Positions 5,087-11,509 of a stretch of 11,509 nucleotides of DNA are shown here, piece by piece. Positions within the stretch are counted from its first letter, which is position 1. Each line of letters starts with the position of its first letter. The DNA is from an uncultured Acetatifactor sp. (lineage in GTDB: Bacteria > Bacillota > Clostridia > Lachnospirales > Lachnospiraceae). The DNA is taken from positions 1 through 11,509 of the forward strand of contig CAJTPN010000033.1 in the NCBI GenBank assembly GCA_910578185.1, read 5' to 3'. The notes under the pieces are model-generated. The model made no database searches, had not been told where the DNA came from, and saw nothing but the letters and a program-made list of their open reading frames with translations. The position numbers were made by a program, and so were the translations under genes.

Positions 5087-7138
5087 ATGAAGAAAAAAAT
5101 GAAGTTAAAGGGTCATGTAAAGACCTATATATTATTTGGTATTTATCTGGGTGTGTTGTTGTGCGCCGTTGATATTGCAATGTTTTTAATTGATATAAAA
5201 GCAGGGCTGCTTCTCTGTGCTTATTTGGTGGTTTATTTTGCTGTCACATTATCCCTGCAATTTTATAATAAACCAATTTTGATGAATGAGCTGATCAGCT
5301 TTGCCACGGAATATGGTCAGATTCAAAGAAAGCTTCTAAGGGACATGGATTTGCCCTATGCGCTGTTAGACGATAACGGCAAGGTAATCTGGACCAATAT
5401 TGCTTTTGAAACCATTACGCATCAGCCAAAGGGATACAGAAAATCAATAACCTCCCTGTTTCCCACCATTACCAGAGATCGGCTGCCGGATGACAGTGAT
5501 GTGGACGAGGCACAGTATGAACTGGAATATGAGGGAAATGAGTATGTGGCAAAGTTTAAAAAGATTTCCCTGAAGGAGATGGCGGAGCACAGCGATATGA
5601 TAGATGCCGAGGGGTACGACGGATATCTGATCGCAGTGTATCTCTATGACGAAACGGCATTGCATATTGCGCTGCAGGAAGTGGATGATCAAAGTCTTGC
5701 GGTGGGGATGGTATACCTTGACAATTATGACGAAGCCTTAGAAGGTGTGGAGGAGGTTCGCCGTTCGCTTCTGATCGCGTTGATTGACAGAAAGGTCAAT
5801 AAATATATTTCGGCGTATGACGGTATCTGCAAAAAGCTTGAAAAGGACAAGTATTTGGTGATTATGCGTAAACGGGCCATTGCGCAGCTACAGGAGACGC
5901 GCTTTGATTTGCTGGAGGAGGTCAAGACGGTCAATATCGGCAATGAGATGGCGGTGACCATCAGTATCGGAGTGGGAGTGGACGGGTTGACTTATGCGCA
6001 GAATTACGAATTTTCACGTAATGCCATTGATCTGGCGTTGGGGCGCGGAGGCGACCAGGCAGTGATCAAGACGCCGGAAAGTATTACATATTACGGCGGA
6101 AAAAGTCAACAGGTGGAAAAAAATACCCGTGTCAAGGCGCGTGTGAAGGCGCATGCCCTTAGGGAGATTATTACCGGCAAAGATCAGGTGCTGGTAATGG
6201 GACATCGGATGCCGGATGCGGACAGCTTCGGCGCCGCGGTGGGCATTTACCGGATTGCATTGACTCTGGGGCGTAAATGCCATATTGTCTTGAACGATGT
6301 GGTTCCGGCCATTCAGACCATGGTGGGATTATTTCGGAATAATCCGGATTATGAAGAAGATATGATTATTGGAAGTCAGCAGGCAATAGAGATGGCCGGT
6401 AGCAATACGGTGCTGGTTGTGGTGGATGTGAACAAGCCTTCTATTACGGAATGCCCTGATTTGCTACGGTTTTGTAAATCGGTGGTGGTTTTGGATCACC
6501 ACAGACAGGGAACCGAGACCGTGGAAAATGCAACATTGTCCTATGTGGAACCCTATGCTTCTTCTGCGTGCGAGATGGTATCGGAAGTCCTGCAGTACAC
6601 TTATGACAATATTAAAATGCACTCTGAGGAAGCGGACTGTCTTTATTCCGGAATTATGATTGACACCAATAATTTTATGGTGAAAACAGGTGTTCGAACA
6701 TTTGAAGCCGCCGCCTTTCTGCGTCGTAACGGTGCGGACGTAACGCGTGTGCGTAAGCTGTTCCGGGAGGATGCAATGGAATATAAGGCGAAAGCGGATG
6801 CTGTCAGCCAGGCGGAAATCTATAAGCAATGCTTTGCAATTTCTATCTGTACGGCGGAAGATCTGCCCAGCCCTACGATTATCGGCGCGCAGGCGGCAAA
6901 TGAGTTGTTAAATATCAGAGGCGTGAAGGCAAGCTTTGTGCTGACGGATTATCAGAGTAAGATTTATATCAGTGCCCGCTCCATTGATGAAGTAAATGTG
7001 CAGATTATAATGGAACGTTTGGGCGGCGGCGGGCATTTGAGCACTGCAGCGTGCCAGATGGAGGGTGTAGGTATTATAGAGGCCATGGGAGCGCTTAAAC
7101 GGACCATAGACAGCATGCTGGAGAATCATGAGATCTGA
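5087..7138 (+). CDS. gdpP: Cyclic-di-AMP phosphodiesterase GdpP (DHH/DHHA1 family)
   Basis: 683 residues, full length for the family. It hydrolyses c-di-AMP to pApA at the membrane and so controls potassium and osmotic balance and cell-wall homeostasis. Two membrane helices (about 12-34 and 38-58) precede a PAS domain (about 80-190), a degenerate GGDEF domain (about 200-335, without the GG[D/E]EF signature, so not a cyclase), the DHH domain and DHHA1. Metal ligands are visible: H373, D377 and D379 in GHRMPDADS, D447 (VVVDVN), DHH 470-472 and D526 (MIDTN). GGGGH (646-650) marks DHHA1. TGAGGT (5075-5080) precedes the ATG. It leads the conserved gdpP-rplI-dnaB block, and there is a 125-base gap before rplI. 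Confidence 0.97.
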   Translation: MKKKMKLKGHVKTYILFGIYLGVLLCAVDIAMFLIDIKAGLLLCAYLVVYFAVTLSLQFYNKPILMNELISFATEYGQIQRKLLRDMDLPYALLDDNGKVIWTNIAFETITHQPKGYRKSITSLFPTITRDRLPDDSDVDEAQYELEYEGNEYVAKFKKISLKEMAEHSDMIDAEGYDGYLIAVYLYDETALHIALQEVDDQSLAVGMVYLDNYDEALEGVEEVRRSLLIALIDRKVNKYISAYDGICKKLEKDKYLVIMRKRAIAQLQETRFDLLEEVKTVNIGNEMAVTISIGVGVDGLTYAQNYEFSRNAIDLALGRGGDQAVIKTPESITYYGGKSQQVEKNTRVKARVKAHALREIITGKDQVLVMGHRMPDADSFGAAVGIYRIALTLGRKCHIVLNDVVPAIQTMVGLFRNNPDYEEDMIIGSQQAIEMAGSNTVLVVVDVNKPSITECPDLLRFCKSVVVLDHHRQGTETVENATLSYVEPYASSACEMVSEVLQYTYDNIKMHSEEADCLYSGIMIDTNNFMVKTGVRTFEAAAFLRRNGADVTRVRKLFREDAMEYKAKADAVSQAEIYKQCFAISICTAEDLPSPTIIGAQAANELLNIRGVKASFVLTDYQSKIYISARSIDEVNVQIIMERLGGGGHLSTAACQMEGVGIIEAMGALKRTIDSMLENHEI

Positions 7139-7263
7139 GCTTATTCGGCTATGATAGATATTACGTTCATCGCTATAAACAAAATTTACAGGCGGAGTAC
7201 GAACTATACAGCAAGTGTGATGATGATTCTCAGATGGAATCACACTGGAAAGGATTAGGAAAT

Positions 7264-7710
7264 ATGAAAATAATATTGATACAGGACGAGAAAAAACTGG
7301 GAAAAAAGGGAGACTTGGTGGAGGTCAGTGAAGGATACGCGAGAAATTATATTTTGCCCAAAAAGATTGGTGTGGAAGCTACGCCAAAGAATATGAATGA
7401 TTTGAAGCTTCACAGGGCCAATGAGGATAAGATTGCCAGAGAGCGACTGGAGGCTGCAAAGGCTCTGGCGGCAGAACTGGAGGCGAAGCAAGTGACTGTA
7501 AAGATGAAGGCGGGGGAGGGCGGAAAGGCATTTGGTTCTGTGTCCAGCAAGGAAATTGCCGCTGCCTGCAAGGAACAGCATGGTATAGAATTAGATAAGA
7601 AGAAGATCCAGTTATCGGAGAGTTTAAAGAATTTTGGCGCATATGAGGTGGCTGTGAAGCTGCATCCTCAGGTAACCGGGAAACTTATTGTAAAGGTTAC
7701 GGAAGCCTAG
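7264..7710 (+). CDS. rplI: 50S ribosomal protein L9
   Basis: 148 residues, the family's usual length. The N-terminal rRNA-binding domain begins MKIILIQDEKKLGKKGDLV and contains GYARNYILPKKIG. A long charged helix (about 45-75) connects it to the C-terminal domain with GKAFGSVSSKEIA (88-100). L9 binds 23S rRNA near the L1 stalk and supports frame maintenance. An upstream in-frame ATG at 7234 is not favoured: family proteins begin at MKIIL, and AAAGGA (7249-7254) and AGGA (7257-7260) fit ATG 7264. Only 9 bases separate its stop from dnaB, so the two are probably translated from one message. Confidence 0.98.
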   Translation: MKIILIQDEKKLGKKGDLVEVSEGYARNYILPKKIGVEATPKNMNDLKLHRANEDKIARERLEAAKALAAELEAKQVTVKMKAGEGGKAFGSVSSKEIAAACKEQHGIELDKKKIQLSESLKNFGAYEVAVKLHPQVTGKLIVKVTEA

Positions 7711-7719
7711 GGTGGCAGG

Positions 7720-9066
7720 ATGGAAGAAAATGTACTGAAAAGGGTTTTGCCGCACAGTGTGGAGGCCGAGCAATCCGTGATTGGTTCTATGATTATGGAC
7801 AGGGAGGCCATTGTGACGGCGTCGGAGCTGATTACTGCGGAGGACTTCTATAATAAGCAGTATGGTGTTTTGTTTGAGACCATGTGTGAATTAAATGATG
7901 CCGGCAGCCCTGTAGATTTGGTTACTTTGCAGAATCGCCTGAGGGAGAAGGATGTTCCCCCGGAGGTGAGCAGTCTGGAATTTGTCAGGGAGTTGATCAC
8001 TGCGGTGCCCACTTCTGCCAATATCAAGTACTATGCCACCATAGTGGCAGAAAAATCTACGCTGCGGAAACTGATTCGTCTGAACGAAGAGATTGCAAAT
8101 ACATGTTATGCGGGTAACGAAAGTCTGGAATATATACTGGAAGACACGGAAAAACGTGTGTTTCAATTAGTGCAAAAGCGTAACACGGATAATTATGTGC
8201 CTATTCGTCAAGTGGTTATGAACGCTATGGACAAGATTGAGGCTGCAGCAAAAAACAGAGGGAGCGTCACGGGAATTCCGACGGGATTTTTGGATCTGGA
8301 TTATCGCACAGCCGGGTTGCAGCCATCAGATTTGATTTTGATAGCGGCGCGTCCTTCCATGGGCAAGACTGCCTTTGTACTGAATATTGCGGATTATGTT
8401 GCGTTTCGTAAAAATTTGACGCTGGCGATTTTTAGCCTGGAAATGAGTAAGGAACAGCTGGTAAACCGTATGTTTTCAATGGAATCCAATGTGGATGCCC
8501 AGAAGCTCCGGACGGGGCAGCTCAATGACCAGGAATGGGAAAGGCTGATAGAAGGAGCAGGAGTTATAGGAACTTCTAATTTGATTATTGATGACACGCC
8601 GGGTATCAGCATTTCGGAACTGCGCTCCAAATGCCGTAAATATAAACTGGAGCATAATTTATCTGCGATTATGATAGATTATTTACAGCTGATGTCAGGA
8701 AGCGGCAGATCAGATTCCAGGCAGCAGGAAATATCGGATATTTCTCGTTCCCTAAAGTCCCTGGCAAGAGAGTTGAGTGTTCCTGTGATTGCGTTGTCTC
8801 AGCTTTCACGAGCCGTTGAGCAGCGTCCTGACCATCGTCCCATGCTTTCTGATCTGCGTGAATCAGGCGCCATAGAGCAGGATGCGGATGTGGTTATGTT
8901 CCTTTACCGGGATGAATACTATAATCATGATTCGGACAGAAAGGGAATTTTCGAGGTAATTATTGCCAAGCAGAGAAATGGTCCCATTGGTACGGTAGAA
9001 CTGGCATGGCTTCCTGAATATCAGAGAATTGCCAATCTGGAGCATGGACAGTCCAATCAGCCCTAA
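7720..9066 (+). CDS. dnaB: Replicative DNA helicase DnaB (DnaC of Bacillus naming)
   Basis: 448 residues, full length, with no intein insertion. It is the ring-shaped 5'-3' helicase that unwinds the replication fork and recruits primase. The N-terminal domain (about 8-150) begins LPHSVEAEQSVIGSM. The linker is near 155-185 and the RecA-like ATPase runs from about 186. Walker A is ARPSMGKT (210-217), the FSLEM glutamate is E241, Walker B is IMIDYLQLM (317-325), LSQLSR is at 359-364 and KQRNGPIG at 417-424. The spacer GGTGGCAGG before the ATG supplies its ribosome site. It is the last gene of the gdpP-rplI-dnaB block. Confidence 0.98.
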   Translation: MEENVLKRVLPHSVEAEQSVIGSMIMDREAIVTASELITAEDFYNKQYGVLFETMCELNDAGSPVDLVTLQNRLREKDVPPEVSSLEFVRELITAVPTSANIKYYATIVAEKSTLRKLIRLNEEIANTCYAGNESLEYILEDTEKRVFQLVQKRNTDNYVPIRQVVMNAMDKIEAAAKNRGSVTGIPTGFLDLDYRTAGLQPSDLILIAARPSMGKTAFVLNIADYVAFRKNLTLAIFSLEMSKEQLVNRMFSMESNVDAQKLRTGQLNDQEWERLIEGAGVIGTSNLIIDDTPGISISELRSKCRKYKLEHNLSAIMIDYLQLMSGSGRSDSRQQEISDISRSLKSLARELSVPVIALSQLSRAVEQRPDHRPMLSDLRESGAIEQDADVVMFLYRDEYYNHDSDRKGIFEVIIAKQRNGPIGTVELAWLPEYQRIANLEHGQSNQP

Positions 9067-9084
9067 GATAGATTATAAACTTAC

Positions 9085-9119
9085 AAAAGAGAATGAGTGA
9101 AAAACTCATTCTCTTTTTT
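9085..9119 (+). terminator. Rho-independent terminator after dnaB
   Basis: A perfect 14-bp stem pairs 9085-9098 with 9104-9117 over loop GAAAA, with a T run to 9119. It separates the gdpP-rplI-dnaB transcript from the MerR-like gene, whose start is 26 bases on. Confidence 0.92.
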
Positions 9120-9144
9120 AGACGTTTTTATGAAAGGAGAAAAA

Positions 9145-9981
9145 ATGAGTAATTATTTATTTATTTCCGATGCTGCAAAGGAAGTCAAGGTGGAAAGTCA
9201 TGTGCTTCGCTATTGGGAGGAAGAACTGCACTTGCCGATTAAGCGGAATGAATTGGGACATCGCTATTATACGGAAGAAGATGTGGAGCGATTTAAACAA
9301 ATAAAAGGTATGAAAGAGAGGGGATTGCAGTTGAAGGCGATCAAGATGATCCTAAAGGACGGAAAGCTGGACGTATTGCCAACGGAGGAGGAAAGGCGTG
9401 ATAACAGGAAGATCAGAGGCCATGGAGAAGAGCAGATGGTGGAGGAACCCTTGACGGAATCCAGGATGTCCCAGGCCCGGATTTCAAGGGAGAGAGGATA
9501 TGGAGAAAGAGTATCAGGAAATGGGCAGGATGTTGGGGGAGATCTGGCAATAGATATTATTGCGCAAAAGGATAAGGAACAGGTGATACAGGAATCCAGG
9601 GAGGAAAAGTCCAGAAGGCTTCAATGGTTATTGCAACAGTTGATTCGGCAGACGTTACAGGAGAATAACGGGGCATTATGCCGTGAGATCAGAGAAAGTG
9701 TGGTAAAAGAGCTGGATTATCAGTTTCGCATGCAGGAAGAGAGGGAGGAAGCCAGAGACAGGATGTTGGCCGAGAGGGACGAGGAACATTATAAAAGAAT
9801 GGACGAGCTGCTGCGCCAGAAAAGTTATCGGGTAAAAAAGACGAAACCAGAAAAGGAACAGGAGGGGAGGGAAAAACCCAGGAAGAAGGTGGAAAAGAAA
9901 TCTGAAAAAATGAATCCGGAAATAGTGGAACAGGATGGACAGGCAGTGGCGATGGAGAAAAAGAAAAGGCGCTTCTTTTAG
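9145..9981 (+). CDS. MerR-type HTH protein with long charged coiled-coil tail
   Basis: 278 residues. Residues 4-75 form a MerR-like winged-helix domain: FISDAAKEVKVESHVLRYWE, then GHRYYTEEDVERFKQIKGMKERGLQLKAI split over 38-66. No effector-binding domain follows. Residues 80-135 are polar. Residues 140-225 are strongly charged and probably helical or coiled-coil, and 229-278 is Lys/Glu-rich, ending EKKKRRFF. This HTH-plus-coil layout recalls RacA-like chromosome-organising proteins rather than metal or drug sensors, but only in architecture. ATG 9145 is preferred because AAAGGAGA (9133-9140) precedes it; earlier starts lie in or against the dnaB terminator. No clear promoter is visible in the 25 bases after that terminator. 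Function unknown. Confidence 0.85.
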   Translation: MSNYLFISDAAKEVKVESHVLRYWEEELHLPIKRNELGHRYYTEEDVERFKQIKGMKERGLQLKAIKMILKDGKLDVLPTEEERRDNRKIRGHGEEQMVEEPLTESRMSQARISRERGYGERVSGNGQDVGGDLAIDIIAQKDKEQVIQESREEKSRRLQWLLQQLIRQTLQENNGALCREIRESVVKELDYQFRMQEEREEARDRMLAERDEEHYKRMDELLRQKSYRVKKTKPEKEQEGREKPRKKVEKKSEKMNPEIVEQDGQAVAMEKKKRRFF

Positions 9982-9997
9982 GGAAGCGCCCTGGTTC
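9963..9997. terminator. Bidirectional terminator overlapping the end of the MerR-like gene
   Basis: GGCGCTTC (9968-9975) pairs perfectly with GAAGCGCC (9983-9990) over a 7-base loop that holds the TAG stop (9979-9981). On the plus strand CTGGTTCTTTTT follows. On the minus strand the tail is a purer T/C run read from 9967 leftwards. It therefore serves both the MerR-like gene and the opposing ferredoxin gene. Confidence 0.75.
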
Positions 9998-10000
9998 TTT

Positions 10001-10171
10001 TTAATCCTCTTTAATTGCGCCTACGGGACATACGCCTGCGCAAGTACCGCAGTTTATGCACTTATCGGCATCAATTTCAAATTTACCGTCACCTGCGCTG
10101 ATTGCGCCTACAGGGCACTGGCTTTCGCAGGTGCCACAGGATACACAAGCATCACTGATTACATATGCCAT
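10001..10171 (-). CDS. 2[4Fe-4S] clostridial-type ferredoxin
   Basis: 56 residues. It has two complete four-cysteine motifs: CVSCGTCESQCPVGAI (C9, C12, C15, C19) and CINCGTCAGVCPVGAI (C38, C41, C44, C48). This is the classic low-potential two-cluster electron carrier. AGGAGGA lies 8 bases before the ATG. It starts 25 bases after the pflA stop on the same strand, so the two are probably co-transcribed. PflA needs one electron per S-adenosylmethionine cleavage, and this ferredoxin is a natural candidate donor; that link is inferred from position. It could equally serve general pyruvate or hydrogen metabolism. It ends at the shared terminator at 9963-9997. Confidence 0.95.
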   Translation of the reverse strand: MAYVISDACVSCGTCESQCPVGAISAGDGKFEIDADKCINCGTCAGVCPVGAIKED

Positions 10172-10196
10172 TACATTATCCTCCTATATTATAAAT

Positions 10197-10976
10197 TTAT
10201 TTTTCAGCGGCGGACTTTTCGGCCCGCCTTTTTTTGAGACCGTCAATGATAACCTTTTTTTTGTCCAGCAATTTCGTTTTATCCATGGGCGGAACCCCCT
10301 TCAGTTTGTATTCCATCCCAAGACTCTCGTATTTCTTTTCGCCCATCGTGTGATAGGGTAGAACATCCAAAGCTTTCAGGTTGTCAAACTGCCCGATAAA
10401 ATATCCCAATTCAAACAAATAATTGTCATCGTCTGTTATGCCTGGGACTACCACATGACGAATCCACATGTCCACATGCTTTTGGTCAAGATAGGCGGCA
10501 AACTTCAAGATATTATCGTTTGGCTGCTGGGTAAGTTCCTTATGTTTGACCGGATCAATGTGCTTGATATCCAGCATAACCAGATCTGTCAAAGTCATCA
10601 GCTGATCCAGTTTTGCTATCAGAGCATCATTATCAGGATGAAATGCGATGCCGGAACTGTCTATACAGGTATGAATGCCCTTTTCTTTGGCAAGGGTGAA
10701 CAATTCGATCAAAAAGTCTACCTGCATCAGAGGCTCTCCTCCTGTCACAGTAAGACCGCCGCCATTGGCATAAAAAGGGCGGTTTTTTTCATATTGTTCA
10801 ATAATTTCGGAAGGCTCCATCAATGTGCCGCCGGTCATGCCCCATGTATCTGGGTTATGGCAGTAGGCACAACGCATGGGACAACCCTGTACAAATACTA
10901 CAAAACGTGTGCCGGGGCCGTCTACGGTTCCAAAGCTTTCCAAAGAATGAATTCTTCCTTGCATAAGATGTACCAT
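10197..10976 (-). CDS. pflA: Pyruvate formate-lyase-activating enzyme (radical SAM)
   Basis: 259 residues from ATG 10976. It uses a [4Fe-4S] cluster and S-adenosylmethionine to abstract hydrogen from the catalytic-domain glycine of PFL, making the glycyl radical. GRIHSLESFGTVDGPG near the N-terminus and FVQGCPMRCAYCHNPDTW give the C32-x3-C36-x2-C39 cluster motif. TGGEP (78-82) binds SAM, and HVVVPGITDD and DVLPYHTMGEKKYE are PflA-like. No extra ferredoxin domain is inserted, unlike glycerol dehydratase-type activases. The start is uncertain: ATG 10964 and TTG 10997 are in frame, no strong ribosome site precedes any, and TTG 10997 lies inside an upstream hairpin. It follows the glycyl-radical gene and precedes the ferredoxin. 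Confidence 0.95.
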   Translation of the reverse strand: MVHLMQGRIHSLESFGTVDGPGTRFVVFVQGCPMRCAYCHNPDTWGMTGGTLMEPSEIIEQYEKNRPFYANGGGLTVTGGEPLMQVDFLIELFTLAKEKGIHTCIDSSGIAFHPDNDALIAKLDQLMTLTDLVMLDIKHIDPVKHKELTQQPNDNILKFAAYLDQKHVDMWIRHVVVPGITDDDNYLFELGYFIGQFDNLKALDVLPYHTMGEKKYESLGMEYKLKGVPPMDKTKLLDKKKVIIDGLKKRRAEKSAAEK

Positions 10977-10993
10977 CACTTTCTGTTTTGACT

Positions 10994-11040
10994 GCAAAAC
11001 CCGGGAAGAAGCTGTTTATGCCGTTCCCCCGGGTTTTGGC
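10994..11040 (-). terminator. Hairpin between glycyl-radical gene and pflA, partial terminator or processing site
   Basis: A perfect 10-bp inverted repeat pairs 10996-11005 (AAAACCCGGG) with 11028-11037 (CCCGGGTTTT) across a 22-base loop. On the minus strand the 3' arm ends in only four T, followed by GCAGTC, so termination would be incomplete. It lies 26 bases after the glycyl-radical stop and just before pflA, where it could lower pflA expression relative to the upstream gene or protect the upstream message. Confidence 0.6.
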
Positions 11041-11066
11041 TACAGGTAATTTATAGCGTCTCTGAT

Positions 11067-11309
11067 TTAGATATCCTCGTGGAAAGTACGGGAAATAACA
11101 TCAGCCTGCTGCTCGGGTGTCAGCTTGATGAAGTTTACGGCATATCCCGATACGCGGATTGTAAGCTGAGGATAGTTCTCAGGATGTTTCTGTGCATCCA
11201 GTAAAGTATCCCTGTTCAGTACGTTTACGTTCAAATGATGACCGCCCTTGGTAGCATAGCCGTCAAGCAAGTTTACAAGGTTATCAACCTGTGCTGAATT
11301 TGTTGCCAT
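11067..11309 (-). CDS. Free-standing glycyl-radical domain protein (GrcA-like)
   Basis: 80 residues, almost entirely the C-terminal radical domain of pyruvate formate-lyase: LDGYATKGGHHLNVNVLNR (15-33), then RVSGYAVNFIKL (52-63) with radical-bearing Gly55, and RTFHE near the end. E. coli GrcA (YfiD) is a longer stand-alone version that replaces the damaged radical domain of PFL after oxygen cleavage, and the same role is inferred here. It is not a frame-broken PFL end: an in-frame TAG (11324-11322) lies four codons upstream, and AGGAGGA (11323-11317) is 7 bases before the ATG. PflA, its presumed activator, is next downstream. A split PFL needing this piece in trans is an alternative. The large subunit is not in the window. 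Confidence 0.92.
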   Translation of the reverse strand: MATNSAQVDNLVNLLDGYATKGGHHLNVNVLNRDTLLDAQKHPENYPQLTIRVSGYAVNFIKLTPEQQADVISRTFHEDI

Positions 11310-11325
11310 AGTTTTTTCCTCCTAT

Positions 11326-11509
11326 TTTGAGTTCCGTCCCTACGCTTCACCGCCCTTATAGGGATGGGATTTAATTCGCTGCCGCGCCTGAAATCCCATC
11401 CAGGCGGTTCCGCTGCGGGACTGTTTGAGTTCCGTCCCTACGCTTCACCGCCCATATAGGGATGGGATTTAATTCGCTGCCGCGCCTGAAATCCCATCCA
11501 GGCGGTTCC
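11326..11509. repeat. Tandem structured repeats, 86-base units at 98-base period
   Basis: Copies at 11326-11411 and 11424-11509 differ at one position (T11356 versus A11454) and are separated by GCTGCGGGACTG. Each holds a perfect 11-bp inverted repeat, GGATGGGATTT with AAATCCCATCC, and the flanking ACCGCC/GGCGGT arms can extend the fold. GTTCC occurs near the left end and at the right end of each copy. Read on the minus strand, the last bases of the first copy adjoin the ribosome site of the glycyl-radical gene. The window stops exactly at the end of copy two, so more copies may follow. No coding capacity or transposase is seen. Confidence 0.9.

Noticed and set aside
6464..6829. 121-codon minus-strand ORF
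   Set aside because: It is antisense to the DHH catalytic core of gdpP and shows no ribosome site or recognisable family.
7132..7263. The rplI frame is open for 44 codons upstream, and a separate 35-codon ORF runs 7151-7258
   Set aside because: The open frame has ATG only at 7234, without the L9 family start. The 35-codon ORF has no ribosome site and no recognisable sequence.
9097..9144. Upstream extension of the MerR-like gene
   Set aside because: The extension starts inside the dnaB terminator hairpin. AAAGGAGA before ATG 9145 and the start of the MerR domain favour the shorter form.
9935..10361. Plus-strand ORFs opposite the ferredoxin and the 3' end of pflA
   Set aside because: They are antisense shadows of strongly supported genes; the minus-strand frames encode full ferredoxin and PflA motifs.
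10455..10991. 178-codon plus-strand ORF
   Set aside because: It lies wholly antisense to pflA, whose radical SAM motifs are unambiguous, and shows no domain of its own.
11326..11509. CRISPR array
   Set aside because: Only two copies are seen, units of 86 bases with a 12-base spacer and extensive self-complementarity, and no cas genes. Size and layout do not fit CRISPR.

Overview
The window looks like a chromosomal segment of an anaerobic low-to-mid GC Bacillota, most likely a Lachnospiraceae-type clostridium. The grounds are the conserved rpsF-ssb-rpsR and gdpP-rplI-dnaB blocks, CCA-less tRNA genes, a DUF951 gene near rpsF, and an oxygen-sensitive pyruvate formate-lyase (PFL) locus with a clostridial 2[4Fe-4S] ferredoxin. 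This placement is inference from gene content and protein sequence as read; no search was run.

Layout. Positions 1-270 hold the end of a tRNA cluster (Asn partial, Glu, Cys) closed by a hairpin terminator. Positions 301-1452 encode an exported ComEC-like metallo-beta-lactamase-fold protein with an Ada-type cysteine module. Positions 1497-3341 carry a minus-strand group: a membrane DUF218/YdcF-like protein, then a 57-residue DUF951 protein, then a sirtuin deacylase. A well-formed sigma-A promoter with a 5' hairpin drives it from about 3480. A 440-base AT-rich divergent intergenic region follows.

Positions 3782-4848 are the rpsF-ssb-rpsR operon, with a good promoter and a strong terminator. 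Positions 5087-9066 are gdpP-rplI-dnaB, linking c-di-AMP turnover, the ribosome and the replication fork, again closed by a strong terminator. Positions 9145-9981 encode a MerR-headed protein with a long charged tail of unknown role. Its 3' end forms one arm of a terminator shared with the opposing locus.

Positions 10001-11509 are a minus-strand PFL locus: a free-standing 80-residue glycyl-radical domain, the PFL-activating enzyme, and an 8-cysteine ferredoxin that could supply reductant. The parts of one radical-enzyme system (radical carrier, activase, candidate electron donor) thus sit side by side. The large PFL subunit is not in the window but may lie just beyond the right edge.

The most unusual structure is at the right edge. 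Two 86-base, nearly identical, strongly foldable repeat units with a 98-base period abut the ribosome-binding site of the glycyl-radical gene. The window ends exactly at the end of the second copy, so the array may continue. Two real small genes (DUF951 at 2254-2427 and the ferredoxin at 10001-10171) fall below common length cut-offs and are easily missed.
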